A DNA stretch of 64,000 bases from Pteria penguin (taxonomy: Eukaryota > Mollusca > Bivalvia > Pterioida > Pteriidae), in NCBI GenBank assembly GCA_035048485.1, contig CM068587.1, positions 53,911,501-53,975,500 of the forward strand, read 5' to 3'. Shown piece by piece: positions 23,801-35,194 of this stretch; position 1 is the stretch's first letter; every line of letters begins with the position of its first letter. The notes below the pieces were generated by a model that saw only the letters and a program-made list of their open reading frames with translations, did no database searches and was not told the origin of the DNA. The translations under genes and the position numbers were made by a program.

Positions 23801-26208
23801 TTTTCTCCAACTGAACAAGTGCTAAAATTGGGACCACAGTTATGTAAATGTATCCTTTATTAACCTTATACTTGCCAATGAATAAATATATAGATCTACC
23901 AGTACATCAGCATCCTTTAACACCATAACCGAACCTCAAACTGTACATGTAAATAAGGGAATAAAAAAAAATTGTCGTTGCTGTTACAACGTGGAAATAA
24001 AGTCCAGGTAGTAGGTCAGATTTTTTAAAAAATTTTTCCTGTAATTTTTTTTTTACAAAACAATATAATGCTTCGACATTTCTTTAATTCTCATGCGAGT
24101 TAACCACATAAAAGCTCTGGTCAGAATGAACATACATTTACATGTGAAATCCCTATCTCTAATATTTCAAAAAAAAATGCCCAGGAAAAGTTTTTGAAAA
24201 GTAGGTCAAATTCCAAGGTCAAGGTTTCATGGACCAAAAGTCATGGTATCTTATGAAATTCTTGCCATAAGGGACCTATTTGTCAGTCCCCCTATTTGTG
24301 AAGTATCAAAGTACTACCAGTATTGGTTCAAAAGAATTTAAAGATATACATGAAGCCCAGGATTAATGTTTTTGAAAATAAGGTCAAAGTTCAAGGTCAA
24401 GGGTTATGAAATCAAATGAAAGATCTTGACATGAAGGACCTATAAGTATAATATCAAACCTCTACCACTAATAGTTCCACAGATATAGGCTAGCCCAGGA
24501 TAAAATTTTTTATGCACGAGGACGTTAACACATGGGGGTATGACAATGGCTCTCTGGACATTTTGTTCTGTCTCTGGCAAGATAAAAAACCGAAAAAGTG
24601 TGCTGCTTGGCCTGGCACCATCATTACTTTCTCTCTGGTATTCCGAATTACCGAAATGCCCGGATTTACCAAAATGCCCAAAGAAATACTGAAATGCCCC
24701 TAAATTTTGTATAAATGAAGGATAAATTTGCAGTTTATAATCATTTCAGCTTTCTACACCACTACATGTAGATAATATCTATAGACCCAGGTATCCATCA
24801 ACAAAGCAGAAACTGGTCTCCTTCAGATGGTATATCAAAGATAACTCTTATAGACATCATCTATATCATGTACATCACAAGTTGGTCCATCAACAAATTG
24901 ATTATTGATCAGTATTCAACAGTGTGAAAAGATACTGTTTTACAAATTGAACTTAAAAGAAAAGAAAGTCAAACAAACAAAAACAACAAAACCCTAAATC
25001 TTAGATATACATGTACAAGTACAATCTATACGTCATACACGAACGAATCTTGAAAATGCTGATCCCATTGCCAATAGTATATCAATTTAGTTTCTTCATA
25101 CACTAAATTTACTTCAGAACATACCCAACTATTTAATTTTTTTGGCCAGAGCTCAATTTATTATATAAGAGTTGTCGTTCCTATAAATATGAACAAAGGA
25201 ATTTCGAGCCGATGCATAAAACTGACACTAAAGACACACATGCATTGTTCTGATGCTTAAAATATGCATCAGCTATCTAAAATTAGACTCCCTGTGTGGT
25301 ATTATGGGGCATTTCCGTAATTCTAGGGCATTTTGGTAATTTGGGTTACCCATTTCTCTCTTCTCTCACCTATTATCTTCGTTTATAATCATAGTCAATG
25401 AAGTTTTTTAAACAATTACTTGGCATCCTTAACTTGGGTTGATGCATATCTACATGTTGATTGCAAATTTTAGGTTTAATAAGCCTAGGTCAGACAAGAT
25501 ACATTTTCATAACTGCGAAACCCTTAATTTCTATTCATACTTCACCACTATTTTTATTTCACCATTCATATTTTGAGCTGGAAAATTTGCTGATAGAAAG
25601 TTGCAGGTAATAGAGAAATACACCAAATATGTTGGGGTTTTTATTCGAGTATACATGAATTTTTTACAAGAAAATGGATTGATATGAATAGTTAGGGATT
25701 TAATCAGCCATTTTTTGGATGCAATGACCCAGTTTCTATTGGCAAAGTTTTCCCACACAAATTGACAAAATATGAATGGTGAAATAGAAACGGTGGTGAA
25801 GTATGCGCCGAACCATTTCAATACAAATAATGAAACCCTGTGCCTATGGTTGCAACTGCAATAATCAATAAATTTTATAAAATGAATAGAGTAGATGATC
25901 AAGTCATATTGGTTTTATCATTTTGAAACGGGTGTTATTACAAACTTTTGAGTATTCATAATTTCCAAAATCAAACCGAATTAGCAGTTTCTATGATGAT
26001 TTACTCAACCATCCCAGTAAAGGCAGTAAAAATCATAACAATGTTAGAATTTTCTCTGACCAACGCAAATCTCTATGTTGGTTGAATAACATTTAAATAC
26101 ATGGTAGACAAGTCATTCTATTACCTTCATATTAGCTTTTACTCCGTGCTTTTTAGCAAGTTTTTGGAGTTCATTGTATTTTAAAGACGATAAATCTACG
26201 GACGACAT
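14893..26208 (-). CDS. NUSAP1: Nucleolar and spindle-associated protein (NuSAP), 530 aa, nine exons
   Basis: A microtubule-binding protein of the mitotic spindle. Exons on the minus strand: 26125-26208, 22987-23073, 22071-22397, 21066-21288, 20345-20461, 18326-18507, 17284-17590, 16214-16394, 14893-14977. All introns are GT/AG and phases agree throughout, giving 1593 nt. Residues about 5-36 form the SAP-like helix pair ([20 protein letters not shown]). Residues 42-44 are a KEN box, a known APC/C degron type. Residues 295-308 ([14 protein letters not shown]) match the MESIDQYIERKKK segment of vertebrate NuSAP. Residues 466-487 ([10 protein letters not shown]...HKGKLKP) match the conserved C-terminal microtubule-binding block. 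The protein ends RRGIQI. Between them is a basic Ser/Thr/Pro-rich stretch and a duplicated module (362-411). The start is the only ATG before the SAP helix. Human NuSAP is 441 aa; the extra length lies in the disordered middle. Confidence 0.93.
15313..15706. repeat. Foldback element, about 114-bp inverted arms
   Basis: The arm 15313-15425 is repeated in inverted, slightly diverged form at 15593-15706 (shared block TTTGTCCCATTGCGTATAAA). The spacer is about 167 bp. The structure is typical of a foldback MITE and lies in the last intron of the NuSAP gene. Confidence 0.85.
16743..16960. repeat. Tandem repeat, four copies of a 53-bp unit
   Basis: Four near-identical units containing TTTCTAGAGCTACAGCAGTT and GTATAAAGCATGCATGACCT. 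It lies in the NuSAP intron between coding exons 7 and 8. Confidence 0.9.
20877..21028. mobile_element. Small TIR element, 152 bp
   Basis: Begins CAGGGCTCGAAATTG and ends CAATTTCAAACCCTG, imperfect inverted termini. The flanks ATGAAG and ATGTAG may be a decayed duplication. It lies in a NuSAP intron and is probably a hAT-type MITE. Confidence 0.6.
21563..21667. mobile_element. 105-bp foldback MITE with a 20-G run and 8-bp duplication
   Basis: Perfect inverted arms CACAGGGCTTTCGGCTCGTT and its complement enclose a C-rich/G-rich loop with an uninterrupted run of 20 G (21627-21646). A perfect 8-bp target duplication CTTTGATG flanks it (21555-21562, 21668-21675), as expected for hAT. It lies in a NuSAP intron. 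Confidence 0.85.
23074..26124. other. First intron of NuSAP, about 3 kb
   Basis: Contains a cluster of ACATGTA-type palindromes (about 23230-23480), an AAGGTCA-containing repeat (about 24160-24480) and an inverted-repeat element (24645-25345). No exon is visible on the plus strand. Confidence 0.5.
24645..25345. mobile_element. Possible non-autonomous DNA element with AAATGCCC inverted ends
   Basis: The left end has GAATTACCGAAATGCCC, then TTTACCAAAATGCCC. The right end has the same pattern inverted (GGGCATTTCCGTAATTC, then GGGCATTTTGGTAATTTGGG). Ends about 35-40 bp long enclose 630 bp of AT-rich, non-coding DNA. No clear target duplication is visible. Confidence 0.55.
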
Positions 26209-26280
26209 TTTTGTTTTCTTTGGGCTTTTACTTTTCAAAATATCCGCTCACGAATGAATCACGCATTCTGATTGGTTAAA
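26209..26280 (-). promoter_or_regulatory. NuSAP proximal promoter: CCAAT box plus CHR-like element
   Basis: On the minus strand, CCAAT (26271-26275) is followed after 31 bp by TTTGAA (26234-26239), which is 25 bp before the ATG. CCAAT bound by NF-Y upstream of a CHR (TTTGAA) is the known arrangement in promoters of late cell-cycle genes, and NUSAP1 is such a gene in vertebrates. That the site works here is inference. A very short 5' UTR is implied. Confidence 0.5.
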
Positions 26281-26832
26281 TGAAAACCATAGACTAAAGT
26301 TCTAGTTTACGACGGAGAGTAAACGTTTCCGCATTAAAGTTACTCATTTGTATTTGAAACCCATGCATGCAGGATAGATTTAAAGTCATATGAGTGTTTC
26401 ATTTCTGATTTCAGTTTTCTACAAGAATCTTTGTAATAAATTTTGTGGACATTTCTAAGATAATAAACAAGAGCGACTCTTTCACTCGGCCACTTAGCCC
26501 TTTATCACGGCACGTCAGTAGAAGAAAAAAAAAAAAAAAGAAAAAGAAAACGATATCAAATTCTGTTAAAAGCTATGTAAAATATATGCTAACGTTACAA
26601 ATCACAAAAGATAATCTTAACAGCGATTATGCATAGCTTAGAATTTTACTTTGTTTATTTCACTTGATAAGGTCAAAGAACAGCCGTGATTGGCTGATGT
26701 GATGTGATGTAGGGAGAGATGGACTAGTATTTCAATGGAACAGGGGTTGTGATTGAATGATATTATTTTATCAATCTATAATTAAAGATTGATTCTGCTG
26801 CAAAATCATGGAATTTTTATCTCATTTCGCTA

Positions 26833-26998
26833 ATGAACCAACTAAAACGATTGATGTATCAACCCATGATAAGCACGGATGATCAAAGTGGAAGAAGTGA
26901 TGTTAGAGAAAAACAGAGACATCAGTATAGCGACGAATGTAGTTTGAATGGAGAAGCAAATACAAGAAACAATTATCCAAATGACAATGATGAAAAAG
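26833..26998 (+). CDS. Possible divergent first coding exon, polar peptide
   Basis: An open frame from ATG encodes a polar, Asn/Asp/Arg-rich peptide (MNQLKRLMYQPMISTDDQSG...NDNDEK) and could end at a GT donor (GTGATT) after 26998 in phase 1. It points away from NuSAP with 625 bp between the ATGs. It could be a cytosolic first exon of the SMP-domain gene, since phase-1 acceptors exist just upstream of its hairpin exon (35957, 35990, 35996). It has no recognisable domain, and an earlier ATG in another frame opens a shorter peptide. It may be spurious. Confidence 0.25.
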
Positions 26999-27059
26999 GT
27001 GATTTATTAATATTCTTTACAATTATGAAAACTGAAGTAATGGAACTAAAGACGTAATC

Positions 27060-28374
27060 TTGAATCTTAAACATTTAAAATGGTATTTATTTGTAGAAGT
27101 AGAGGTTGAAAAAGCAAGAAATAAGGAATCATTTAATCATTTCCTCATTTTCGAAGTATAAATCATAAATCATTATTTGAAGAAGAGTTATCAGAACTTG
27201 ACATCATTTCTCAGAAAATATTTACTGCTTTAATTTGAAGAGTTTATGTGAGGGTTCCAATTGGTTATTGAAAAAAAATCAAATAAGAGGTAAATACCGC
27301 TCCATACACACCGTTAAGTGGTTCATTATACATACCCACTTTTCTGGGTTTTCATAATGGAACCTTAAAACACATATATACTTCTTTTTTTTTTTTGGAA
27401 TGGATCTAAGATACAATTTGGACAAAGTTACGATATAGTGCGGATTACGGTACTGTTCATCCTTCTAACAAAAGCATGAACAGTAAAGCATGTGCTTAGA
27501 GTATTAGTCAGCTTCCGGTGTCAACAAAAACAGATAGAGTAACACACACTATGTCAATCTTCTTGGTTTAAATTGATATGTTTCCGATTCGGAAGTTTAC
27601 GTGAAAAATTCTAAATGATAGCGATACAGTTGAATAGCTTTGTATTTCTATTTTCATAGTTATGTATGAAAGTAAGACTCATGTCAATTTTCAAAATATA
27701 ATACTTTCTGTTTTGGTAGATATTTGAAATTTTATTACTAAAACCTGAACACGTGAAGAAATTCATATATTCGTCACCATTTTCCCGATTGGCTGCTATT
27801 TATACCCCAACATAGGCCTTTAAATTATCTAGAAAGGGGACCACTAATTCATAACGGGGCTGAACTAGATTCAAGTGACGCGTTATCGGTTAATTCATCT
27901 CATTGTATTTCGTTTTGTTGTATTCATTTAATCTAGAATCAACAAATATTGATAGAATTAACTACATCCACGAGACTAAACATTACGCACCTCTCATAAA
28001 TTACATCAGATTCTGTATACCACAGCTGCATATGCTACTGCAGACGAATTATATCATCTGCCTCTATCGCCTGTGCTATAAATAACACTTGCTACCTCTC
28101 TGGAGTGGTGGTGATCACCTGCTTAATTGACATTGACACGAGTTGTCTTTAGTACTGTTTTAAATAAATGAATTAACAATTTTTAAATTAGCATTGTTCA
28201 TTTCAACTGAATAAAACAATATGGACACCAGTATATTACTGTGTAAAGAGTCCGTGGCAGATTAATTTTCATGAAGCACACATAGAATTTCAAACACGAT
28301 ATTGTCTTCAAAACTAAAAGTATTTCCGGCTAAAGGCAGCTGCATGTGTGGAATTATAGTTTCTTTATATTACA
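27060..28374. other. No gene seen
   Basis: AT-rich sequence, intergenic or in the first intron of a plus-strand gene. No domain, RNA or clear repeat was found. Confidence 0.35.
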
Positions 28375-28852
28375 GAGAGCGCATCTTCTGCGGCATACCT
28401 CGATATACTCCTATCAGTTAGTGACGATGGTTCATTAGTAACGTCTCTCTATGACAAACATGACGATTTCAATTTTATTATTACCAACTTCCCTTTTCTG
28501 AAAGAAAAAAGAGGAGTTACCGGCTCAGTTATGTGGCAGAAGTCACCATGGAGCTATACAATACATGAATAGCAACAAACCTTCTGAGTAGCAACAAACC
28601 TTCCTCTCCCGCATATGGTGTCTTCCTTTCACAACTTATACGCTATACCAGGGCATGCTTTAAATATGAAAATTTCGTCCTGAGAGCGAGGCTTCTTGCC
28701 ACGAAACTACTCTCACAAGGATATATTTTAGAATGTTTGAAATTGTCACTGAGGAAGTTCTATGGTCGTTATAGGGATCTAGTGCAATTTCATGATCAGA
28801 TTCCTCTTTCAAGAATGTTCACCGATATTTTGGGACCTGACCATACAAAATA
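28375..28852 (+). pseudogene. Fragment of a reverse-transcriptase element, interrupted
   Basis: Conceptual translation gives AYLDILLSV, LYDKHDDFNFIITNFPF, then after an insertion SPAYGVFLSQLIRYTRAC and LRKFYGRYRDL, ending at a stop near 28850. This is the C-terminal RT region of an element family common in bivalve, cnidarian and amphioxus genomes (YDKRDDF, NFPFLDG-type and LIRYAR-type motifs). A copy of a short dispersed sequence (28503-28563) interrupts it. The order of the element cannot be decided here. Confidence 0.65.
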
Positions 28853-29745
28853 ACCATCTTAACTTTTTGACTATACTTGATTTGATACTTTTACCCTTAG
28901 GTACTTCTTCGTTTTTTACTTGACATAATACGTATATACATGTATATACAGACATTGGTTCACCTGCGTTTCCGACACCGGAATTTCAGGAAGGCAGCAT
29001 TTCTTGCCTTGAATGGGAAAACTTGACTTCGTGTTCCTGTCTCCTTAGTATGTTCATGCGTGTATATTTATGTATTTACCTCCTCGACTTGAAAGGTTGT
29101 TGCAGGACTGTTGTGACAGGTGTTGCATGCAACCAGGGGGCGCTTACTCCTCCCGGGCACCTGGTCTTACCTCGATTTTATTGGGTTTCGTATTTGTATG
29201 AATATGACACTAAACACGATATTGTCCTTTTATTCCATGGACTATGAAATATGGTTTACCCTTCGGTACTTCTTCGTTTTCTACTTAGAACTGCAGACTT
29301 TTAGAAAACATAAGTATTTCCTGTTTAGACACGAAAGAGATTCTAAAGCGATCGTGGTATGTTTATCCTGATAAAACAGCTTTTCAGCGTGGGACAAAAT
29401 TTGCACACGCATAAATTTCTATAGAATGTCACATCCTATGTCATCCTCATAACGACGTATATTTTCAGTAAAGACGTGAAAGACAAATCTTCTAAGTAGA
29501 TCGTAATCAGTTTCAATGAAGCATGTTATAGCTTTTTATTGACACAGCACTTTACATTGTGAGATGAAATTATATAGAAGTTTGGATTACATGTTCCATC
29601 TTACAGATGTACTAAATGTGTTCATGATATATTAGTTTGAAAAAAAAATCTTGTGGATATTCTCGATTATTGACTACTATGTAGTCTATATGCTTGCTAT
29701 TTAATCGTTTTTATCTATCTAGACATATCTTTCTATATAATGTTC
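28853..29745. other. No gene seen; partial dispersed motif at 29107-29170
   Basis: 29107-29170 is a diverged, inverted copy of the GCCCGGGAGAGTGAGCATCT-type motif also found at 34628-34682, 50163-50212 and 61873-61917. I see nothing else. Confidence 0.4.
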
Positions 29746-29878
<133 letters not shown>

Positions 29879-30107
29879 TCAAATCACTCGCATCTTACCA
29901 TTAATGCTACTGTCTTAATCGAAATGATTTTAACCGAAATGGTAATTGATACGAAAAGTCTAATGAATCTATTGGCACAGCATTCTCCTTAGACTGGAGT
30001 TACCTGCTCTTGCTTGCTATTGCTGCGCGTAGATATTTTAAGATCTAGACAGGCATTGCCAGTCTACATTCTCCACCCAGAGTTCGGCGCTCTAAAGCCA
30101 CTACATT

Positions 30108-31050
30108 ATTCGGATATCCTCGACCTTTTCCTGCGTAAAAAACTTGGGACATCACTCGTATCCATTATTCAAAAATAGTTCCTGTAGTTAAGGACGCTCG
30201 CATGTGTACCAGACAAATAGGTCAGTGCTTGGCGTATAATGAAGACGGTAGAAGACTTTCACAATTCAACGGACTTGAATTAAACAGTAATCCCGGACTG
30301 TTGCAGCATTAATTATTTTCCTTGACACAGATTGTGTACTGGATTACATTTTACATCGCTGATATATTACCGAGTACAATGCCGGAAAACGATTGATGCA
30401 TGGAATTGATGTATTTCATTCGGAACAACCCCGCCCTTTACTTGTACTTGTAACGTAAAAAGACGAGGACATCACTCGGCGGAATGACTTATATCGATTT
30501 CATGCATCAATCGGTTTCCGGCACTGTACTCAGTAATATATCAGCGATGTCAAATGAATTCCAGTATACAATCTATATCATTTATGTCAAGGAAAGTAAT
30601 TAAAGCTGCAACAGTTCTGGATTATTGTTTAATTTAGGTCCGTTGAATTGTGAACGTCTTCTACCGTCATTACACGCCCAGCACTGACCTATTTGTCTAG
30701 TACACATGCGAGCGTCTTCATTACACGCCAAGCACTGACCTATATGTCTGGTACACATGCGAGCGTCTTCATTACACGCCAAGCACTGACCTATTTGTCT
30801 GGTACACATGCGAGCGTCTTCATTACACGCCAAGCACTGACCTATTTGTCTGGTACACATGCAAGCGTCCATAACTACAGGAACTATTTCTCAATAATGG
30901 CTACGAGTGACATCCGAGGTTTTCTACGCAAGAAAAAGTTGAGGATGTCCGAATGCGATGTACATTGTATTTATATACTAAGTCATTCCGCCGAGTGACG
31001 TCCGAATCTTTTTCCGTAGGTACGAGTTAAGGGCAAGGTTGTTCCGAATG
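30108..31050. repeat. Large compound inverted repeat (A-B-A'-B' order)
   Basis: Arm A (30108-30401) is repeated inverted at 30502-30954. Segment B (30417-30494) is repeated inverted at 30972-31050. The right A' arm is longer because it contains four copies of a 51-bp unit (30668-30869) where A has one. A and B also share a related core (GGACATCACTCG). There is no open frame of note. It is probably a foldback-type mobile element or two head-to-head copies. Confidence 0.8.
30668..30869. repeat. Tandem repeat, four copies of 51 bp
   Basis: Near-identical units containing CACTGACCTATTTGTCTGGT and ACACATGCGAGCGTCTTCAT. It lies within the right arm of the compound inverted repeat and gives spurious repetitive open frames on both strands. 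Confidence 0.95.
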
Positions 31051-33079
31051 GCCACGACATCTCTGTCAACGCCATTTTACAAGATTCTTGTAAAAGTTTC
31101 TAAAGTACATGGTTAGAATATAAAATTAAATATCCAAGCATGTGATGATATGCTTAATATAAAGTGTGATTTAAATTCAATGTAAATTGTTTAAAATTAA
31201 TGTTCAATTACAATGAATTCGGAACTATTTCGTGTGTTAGGCGTATGAAACTATAGGTTGAAAATAAAGATAACCATGGAATTCAGTGTAGATGAGACTT
31301 ACAAGCGTAGATTTTTTAAAAAGCTTAGGTTGCAATCGGAATAGCTTTAAATCTTCAAGTTGTTGATCAAAAAGCCAAATGCTTTATGTAAACAGGAATT
31401 ACGTAAGGAATGACTGTCTTTTTTTTCTAGGTCCATGGGGAATGAACTTGGGTGTTCTCAATGTGTTAGAATGGTAAAAATACTATATCTGTCCAGGTAA
31501 TTTCTTTAATTGCTCAAAATTAACAGATTCATTCAAGTAAAAACAATAATAGAACATCGGCCTTGAACTTGAGTAAGCTCCGCCTTTTTTTATATTACTA
31601 CGTATGTGATTTGCCATACGCCGGGTACTACTTCCATGACCCAAGTTCATGGGCTGATGAACCGAGTCTGTTAAGCATGGTTCATCGAAGGAATTAGACT
31701 AGCATTCTATAATATATACTTGTTTTTAAAACCATCTTTTTATGCGCAGTTGTGAATTTTCCCGCTAAAATTTTTAAAGCCACGCCTCATTTTTTCCTTA
31801 TTAGGAAAGTAGCCGCGCCTTTTTCCTTTTTGGGGAAGTCTTTCGGATATTGTCGTCAATATTCGGAAATAAGTTTGTTTTTGTAGTGAGGGAATCTTTT
31901 TTTTTAAATTGTGAACATTTTATAAAATTTATTTCTAGAAATCTCAATATTTACAGCAGAATTATGTGCTTATATTGTTTCTTAGTACTAGATTATCACC
32001 CAACATGCCACGCTGATGGAGTTTGCACATGCGCTCTCAAAGCGAATTTACTATCGTAATATACGATCGGCCGAGGCCGATTGCAATAAAGAATGTGATA
32101 GTTCGTTGAAAATAACATTCAGACAATTGAAGGTTTTATGATTCCTTTAACTTTGAAGATAAGCTGATAAATTTGTAGAGAATGATTGACACAGGTCGAA
32201 TGTCGTCTCCAGTACAGACATTTGCCTTTCGTTATCAAGTAGGTCTAAGACCTAAGTGACACTGGTATCCGCCGTGCTCCCCAGGTGGCGCTGTGTGACA
32301 TGATATGACTTCGCTTGAAATATCGTCAGGGATTTTCCTCGTATTTTGTACGTGTCAGTATGGAAAAGCCCAGGGAATTATGTTCCGAAGACCGAGGCAT
32401 ACTGCAATATGGAATGTTACTGTATATTTTTGGTATACACGTATGCCATTCATGGGGATTTCCCATTTGTCTGTCTTTGTAAATAGCTCGCTTGAAGAGT
32501 AAGTTCGCAGCGTAACCAAAGGTAATTATTGCCTACTTTTAAATGAAAGAAATGAGAAGAACAGTGAGTAGACATTTATTTAGAGTAATTGCTGTTATAT
32601 TATATATACTATTTATAATTATATCTCCGTATTCATCCTACATGTCGCCGTTTTTGAGCTAGGACGATAACTCCTACCAATGCTAAATAGTGAAATACAA
32701 GTGACATGGTCTTGCGGATTTTTTTTGCAATGAAACACTAAACGAAAATCAACGAGTTTTTGCTTGATGACAATTCTTGTTTCATACTGCAATTCATAAT
32801 ATAATAGCAATGAAAACTGAATGCAAATAGTAGGAACTAACGAAAAATCTTAAACTGAAAGTCAAGTGATTTCCAGTTTGGAAAGTTGGATGAGAATATG
32901 ATTATGAGATTGAGAATCCTCAATGACCAAGTCACCTGATTTCTGTCAATGTGTCAGTGTTGTCATGTCACCAGATCACTCAGAATAGTGAGTCATTGAT
33001 ACAGTAGTTGAGTTTTAAAAATGTGATGCTTGATAACATGACAACGTTGACAGAAATCAGCTGACTCGATCACGGAGTT
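31051..33079. other. No gene seen
   Basis: Intergenic or intronic. A strong small hairpin GATGAACC...GGTTCATC lies at about 31654-31687. Otherwise AT-rich and unremarkable. Confidence 0.4.
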
Positions 33080-33302
33080 TTTATGCCCCGGATTGATAGA
33101 TCAGGGGCATATTGTTTTTGTCCTGTCTGTCTGTCTGTCTGTTTGTTTGTCTGTGTGTTTGTTTGTTTGTCTTTAACCGTGGCCATAACTTTTGAACTGT
33201 TAGGGATAGAGACTTCATATTTCATGTGTGTACTCAGTTAATGAACCCCTTTTAAATGACACCAAGGTCGATGGCATTTTCACCTTGACAATGACCCTCA
33301 CG
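33080..33302 (+). repeat. Hairpin-capped dispersed repeat
   Basis: Opposite-strand relative of 6926-7117. It has a short palindrome (TGCCCCGGATTGATAGATCA region), an expanded TGTC/TGTT tract (33124-33172), then CCATAACTTTTGAACTGTTA and sequence with AAGGTC and ACCTTGAC elements. Confidence 0.75.
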
Positions 33303-33469
33303 CTATTTATAATTTTTTAATGGTAATTACAGTACATGTATATCGATTACCACGATGTCAGATTCTGGCGGCAAGCCCCCATCCCCCTTTTGAAACCAAA
33401 AAGTATAGATAGAACTCTTTCATCAGAATTTGATCATACTTCCCCAAAATATTATCTAGGTTAAGAGAT

Positions 33470-34200
33470 TTGAGACAAAGGTCACTCAAGGTCATTTCTA
33501 TAAGGTCAAGGGCACTTATCAATTGTTACTTGAAATACCATGAAGTACGTATATCTCCTATACTTTTCATCAGAATTTTATCATACTTCACTAAAATGTT
33601 ATTTATGTCAAGGGCTTGGGGACAAAGGTCACTCAAGGTCATTTCTGAAAAGACCAAGATCACTTATTAACTATGACTTAAAGTGCCATGAAATACTTAT
33701 ATTTCCTACACCTTTCATCACAATTTGATCATACTTCACCAGAAATGTCATTTCTGAAAGGTTAAGGTAACGATAAAAGTTTTATTTCATAACTAATCAA
33801 GGTCAAACTTACTCATTTTGGTTTAAGATACTGTGATGACTTGTTCTACAGTTGACTCAATTGGATATCCACATGATACATTGAGATTTGAAATCGTCAT
33901 CAATTAATACAACGATTTCCTTAGACTTGCTCAAGTCTCTATGTTATGTTTTCATTAATAATTATTTGCTATTCTTTGCTCCCTATAATACGTTAGATAT
34001 TGTGAAAACATTCTAGAGAATGCAGTATGACAACGAGCAGAATTTTATATAAGTGACATTATGAATTAATATACTCTTAACATAGAGACTTGAGCAAGTC
34101 TATGATTTCCTATACAATGAGTCATTCATTTCCTTCTTTATTGCTGTGCTTCTTGGAGCATCCATCAGTTTTACTGATTTTTTGTATATGAACTGAGTAC
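33470..34200 (+). repeat. AAGGTCA-rich repeat, paralogous to 50213-50605
   Basis: Two to three diverged tandem units of about 120-130 bp (GGTCACTCAAGGTCATTTCT at 33479 and 33626) are followed by a block shared with 50397-50605. The copy here carries a MITE (33922-34103) that the 50-kb copy lacks. Probably an untranslated part of a retroelement. Confidence 0.65.
33922..34103. mobile_element. 182-bp MITE with about 24-bp perfect TIRs
   Basis: The ends TAGACTTGCTCAAGTCTCTA and the inverse are perfect. GATTTCCT flanks it on both sides (33914-33921, 34104-34111), an 8-bp duplication. The paralogous repeat at about 50500 has the corresponding site once and no insert, supporting these boundaries. 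Confidence 0.8.
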
Positions 34201-34293
34201 CGAGCCGAGCAACTTATCCACCAGACTTCACCGGGTTCGATAATCAACAAATATATACATATATTTAACCTACTCACAAGTGCCAAATTGCAA

Positions 34294-34352
34294 AGAAAAA
34301 AGAGGAGTTACTGGCTCAGTTATATGGCAGAAGTCACCATGGAGCTATACAA
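34294..34352 (+). repeat. Short dispersed sequence, about 58 bp
   Basis: GAAAAAAGAGGAGTTACTGG followed by CTCAGTTATATGGCAGAAGT and CACCATGGAGCTATACAA. Almost identical copies lie at 28503-28563 and 60900-60957, each next to RT-element debris. Confidence 0.75.
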
Positions 34353-34482
34353 GATAATCCGTCAAATTGACATACATGGATATTCTTTAACGTGTCATAC
34401 ATTATGTATGGAATACCGGCGGGGACATGCCATATGTGAACTTTATTTTGCTGTCTTTTCATGATGCTTGTATACAGTATTA

Positions 34483-34682
34483 ATGTAAAGATGATGGATA
34501 AATCCAAACCACAAGTCCAAAAATCATGAAACTATAGGACATACAAAATCAGTGAAAATGAAAAACAAATGGAAAATAACAAAATATGTCTACTTGAAGA
34601 GCATATGTGAACCCCTGTGATGGAGTGAGATCAGGTGCCCGGGGAGAGTGAGCATCTCCTGCTTGCTAGCAACACCCGTCAC
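34483..34682 (+). repeat. Dispersed sequence shared with 60.9-61.9 kb
   Basis: 34510-34682 matches 61755-61917 at high identity, including AAATATGTCTACTTGAAGAG and GTGCCCGGGGAGAGTGAGCA. 34483-34508 matches 60872-60897. The association with RT-element remnants suggests it belongs to that element family. Confidence 0.7.
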
Positions 34683-35194
34683 ATATACCCCGTAGAAAGA
34701 GTCAAATCGTGTGAATTCCATATGTATTTATATATGGAGAAGTCGAAGTAGGTAACCGTCTAGTATAGAAGGTGTCAAATCTGTGTAAAGTGATATTAAA
34801 ACATTGCATATTGCTATAAATGATACATACATGCTTTACATATTTTGTATAAATGCTCTTTACAAAAATAGTGTTGTTTGGGACTTTAGATAATATACAT
34901 GATCTTTACTCTAATAGTGTTGAAATAAATTGTTCGATTTATCTGTTAGACTTGAAGTGACGATAAAGTGACGCGAAGTGTACACTGATCAACATTTTAT
35001 CATTATCTTTAGATAAATATTCAAATAGGCTAACACAGGATCCTTATTCCTTCAAACTTGAAATAGTATATACATGTACATCACTTTGTCTAAAGAAAAT
35101 ACAGAAAGGAATAAAAGAATTCACAATCTAATACAATCAAACTTTACAAGGTATGACAACTATTGGTGCATTTTTTAAATATTTCACAACACAT

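Noticed and set aside
30600..30998. Repetitive ORFs on both strands (90 and 101 codons)
   Set aside because: Both are readings of the 51-bp tandem repeat in the inverted-repeat complex.
31640..31690. Hammerhead-ribozyme-like CTGATGA
   Set aside because: It forms a simple hairpin with GGTTCATC, lacks the GAAA core after stem II and has no plausible stem I/III arrangement.
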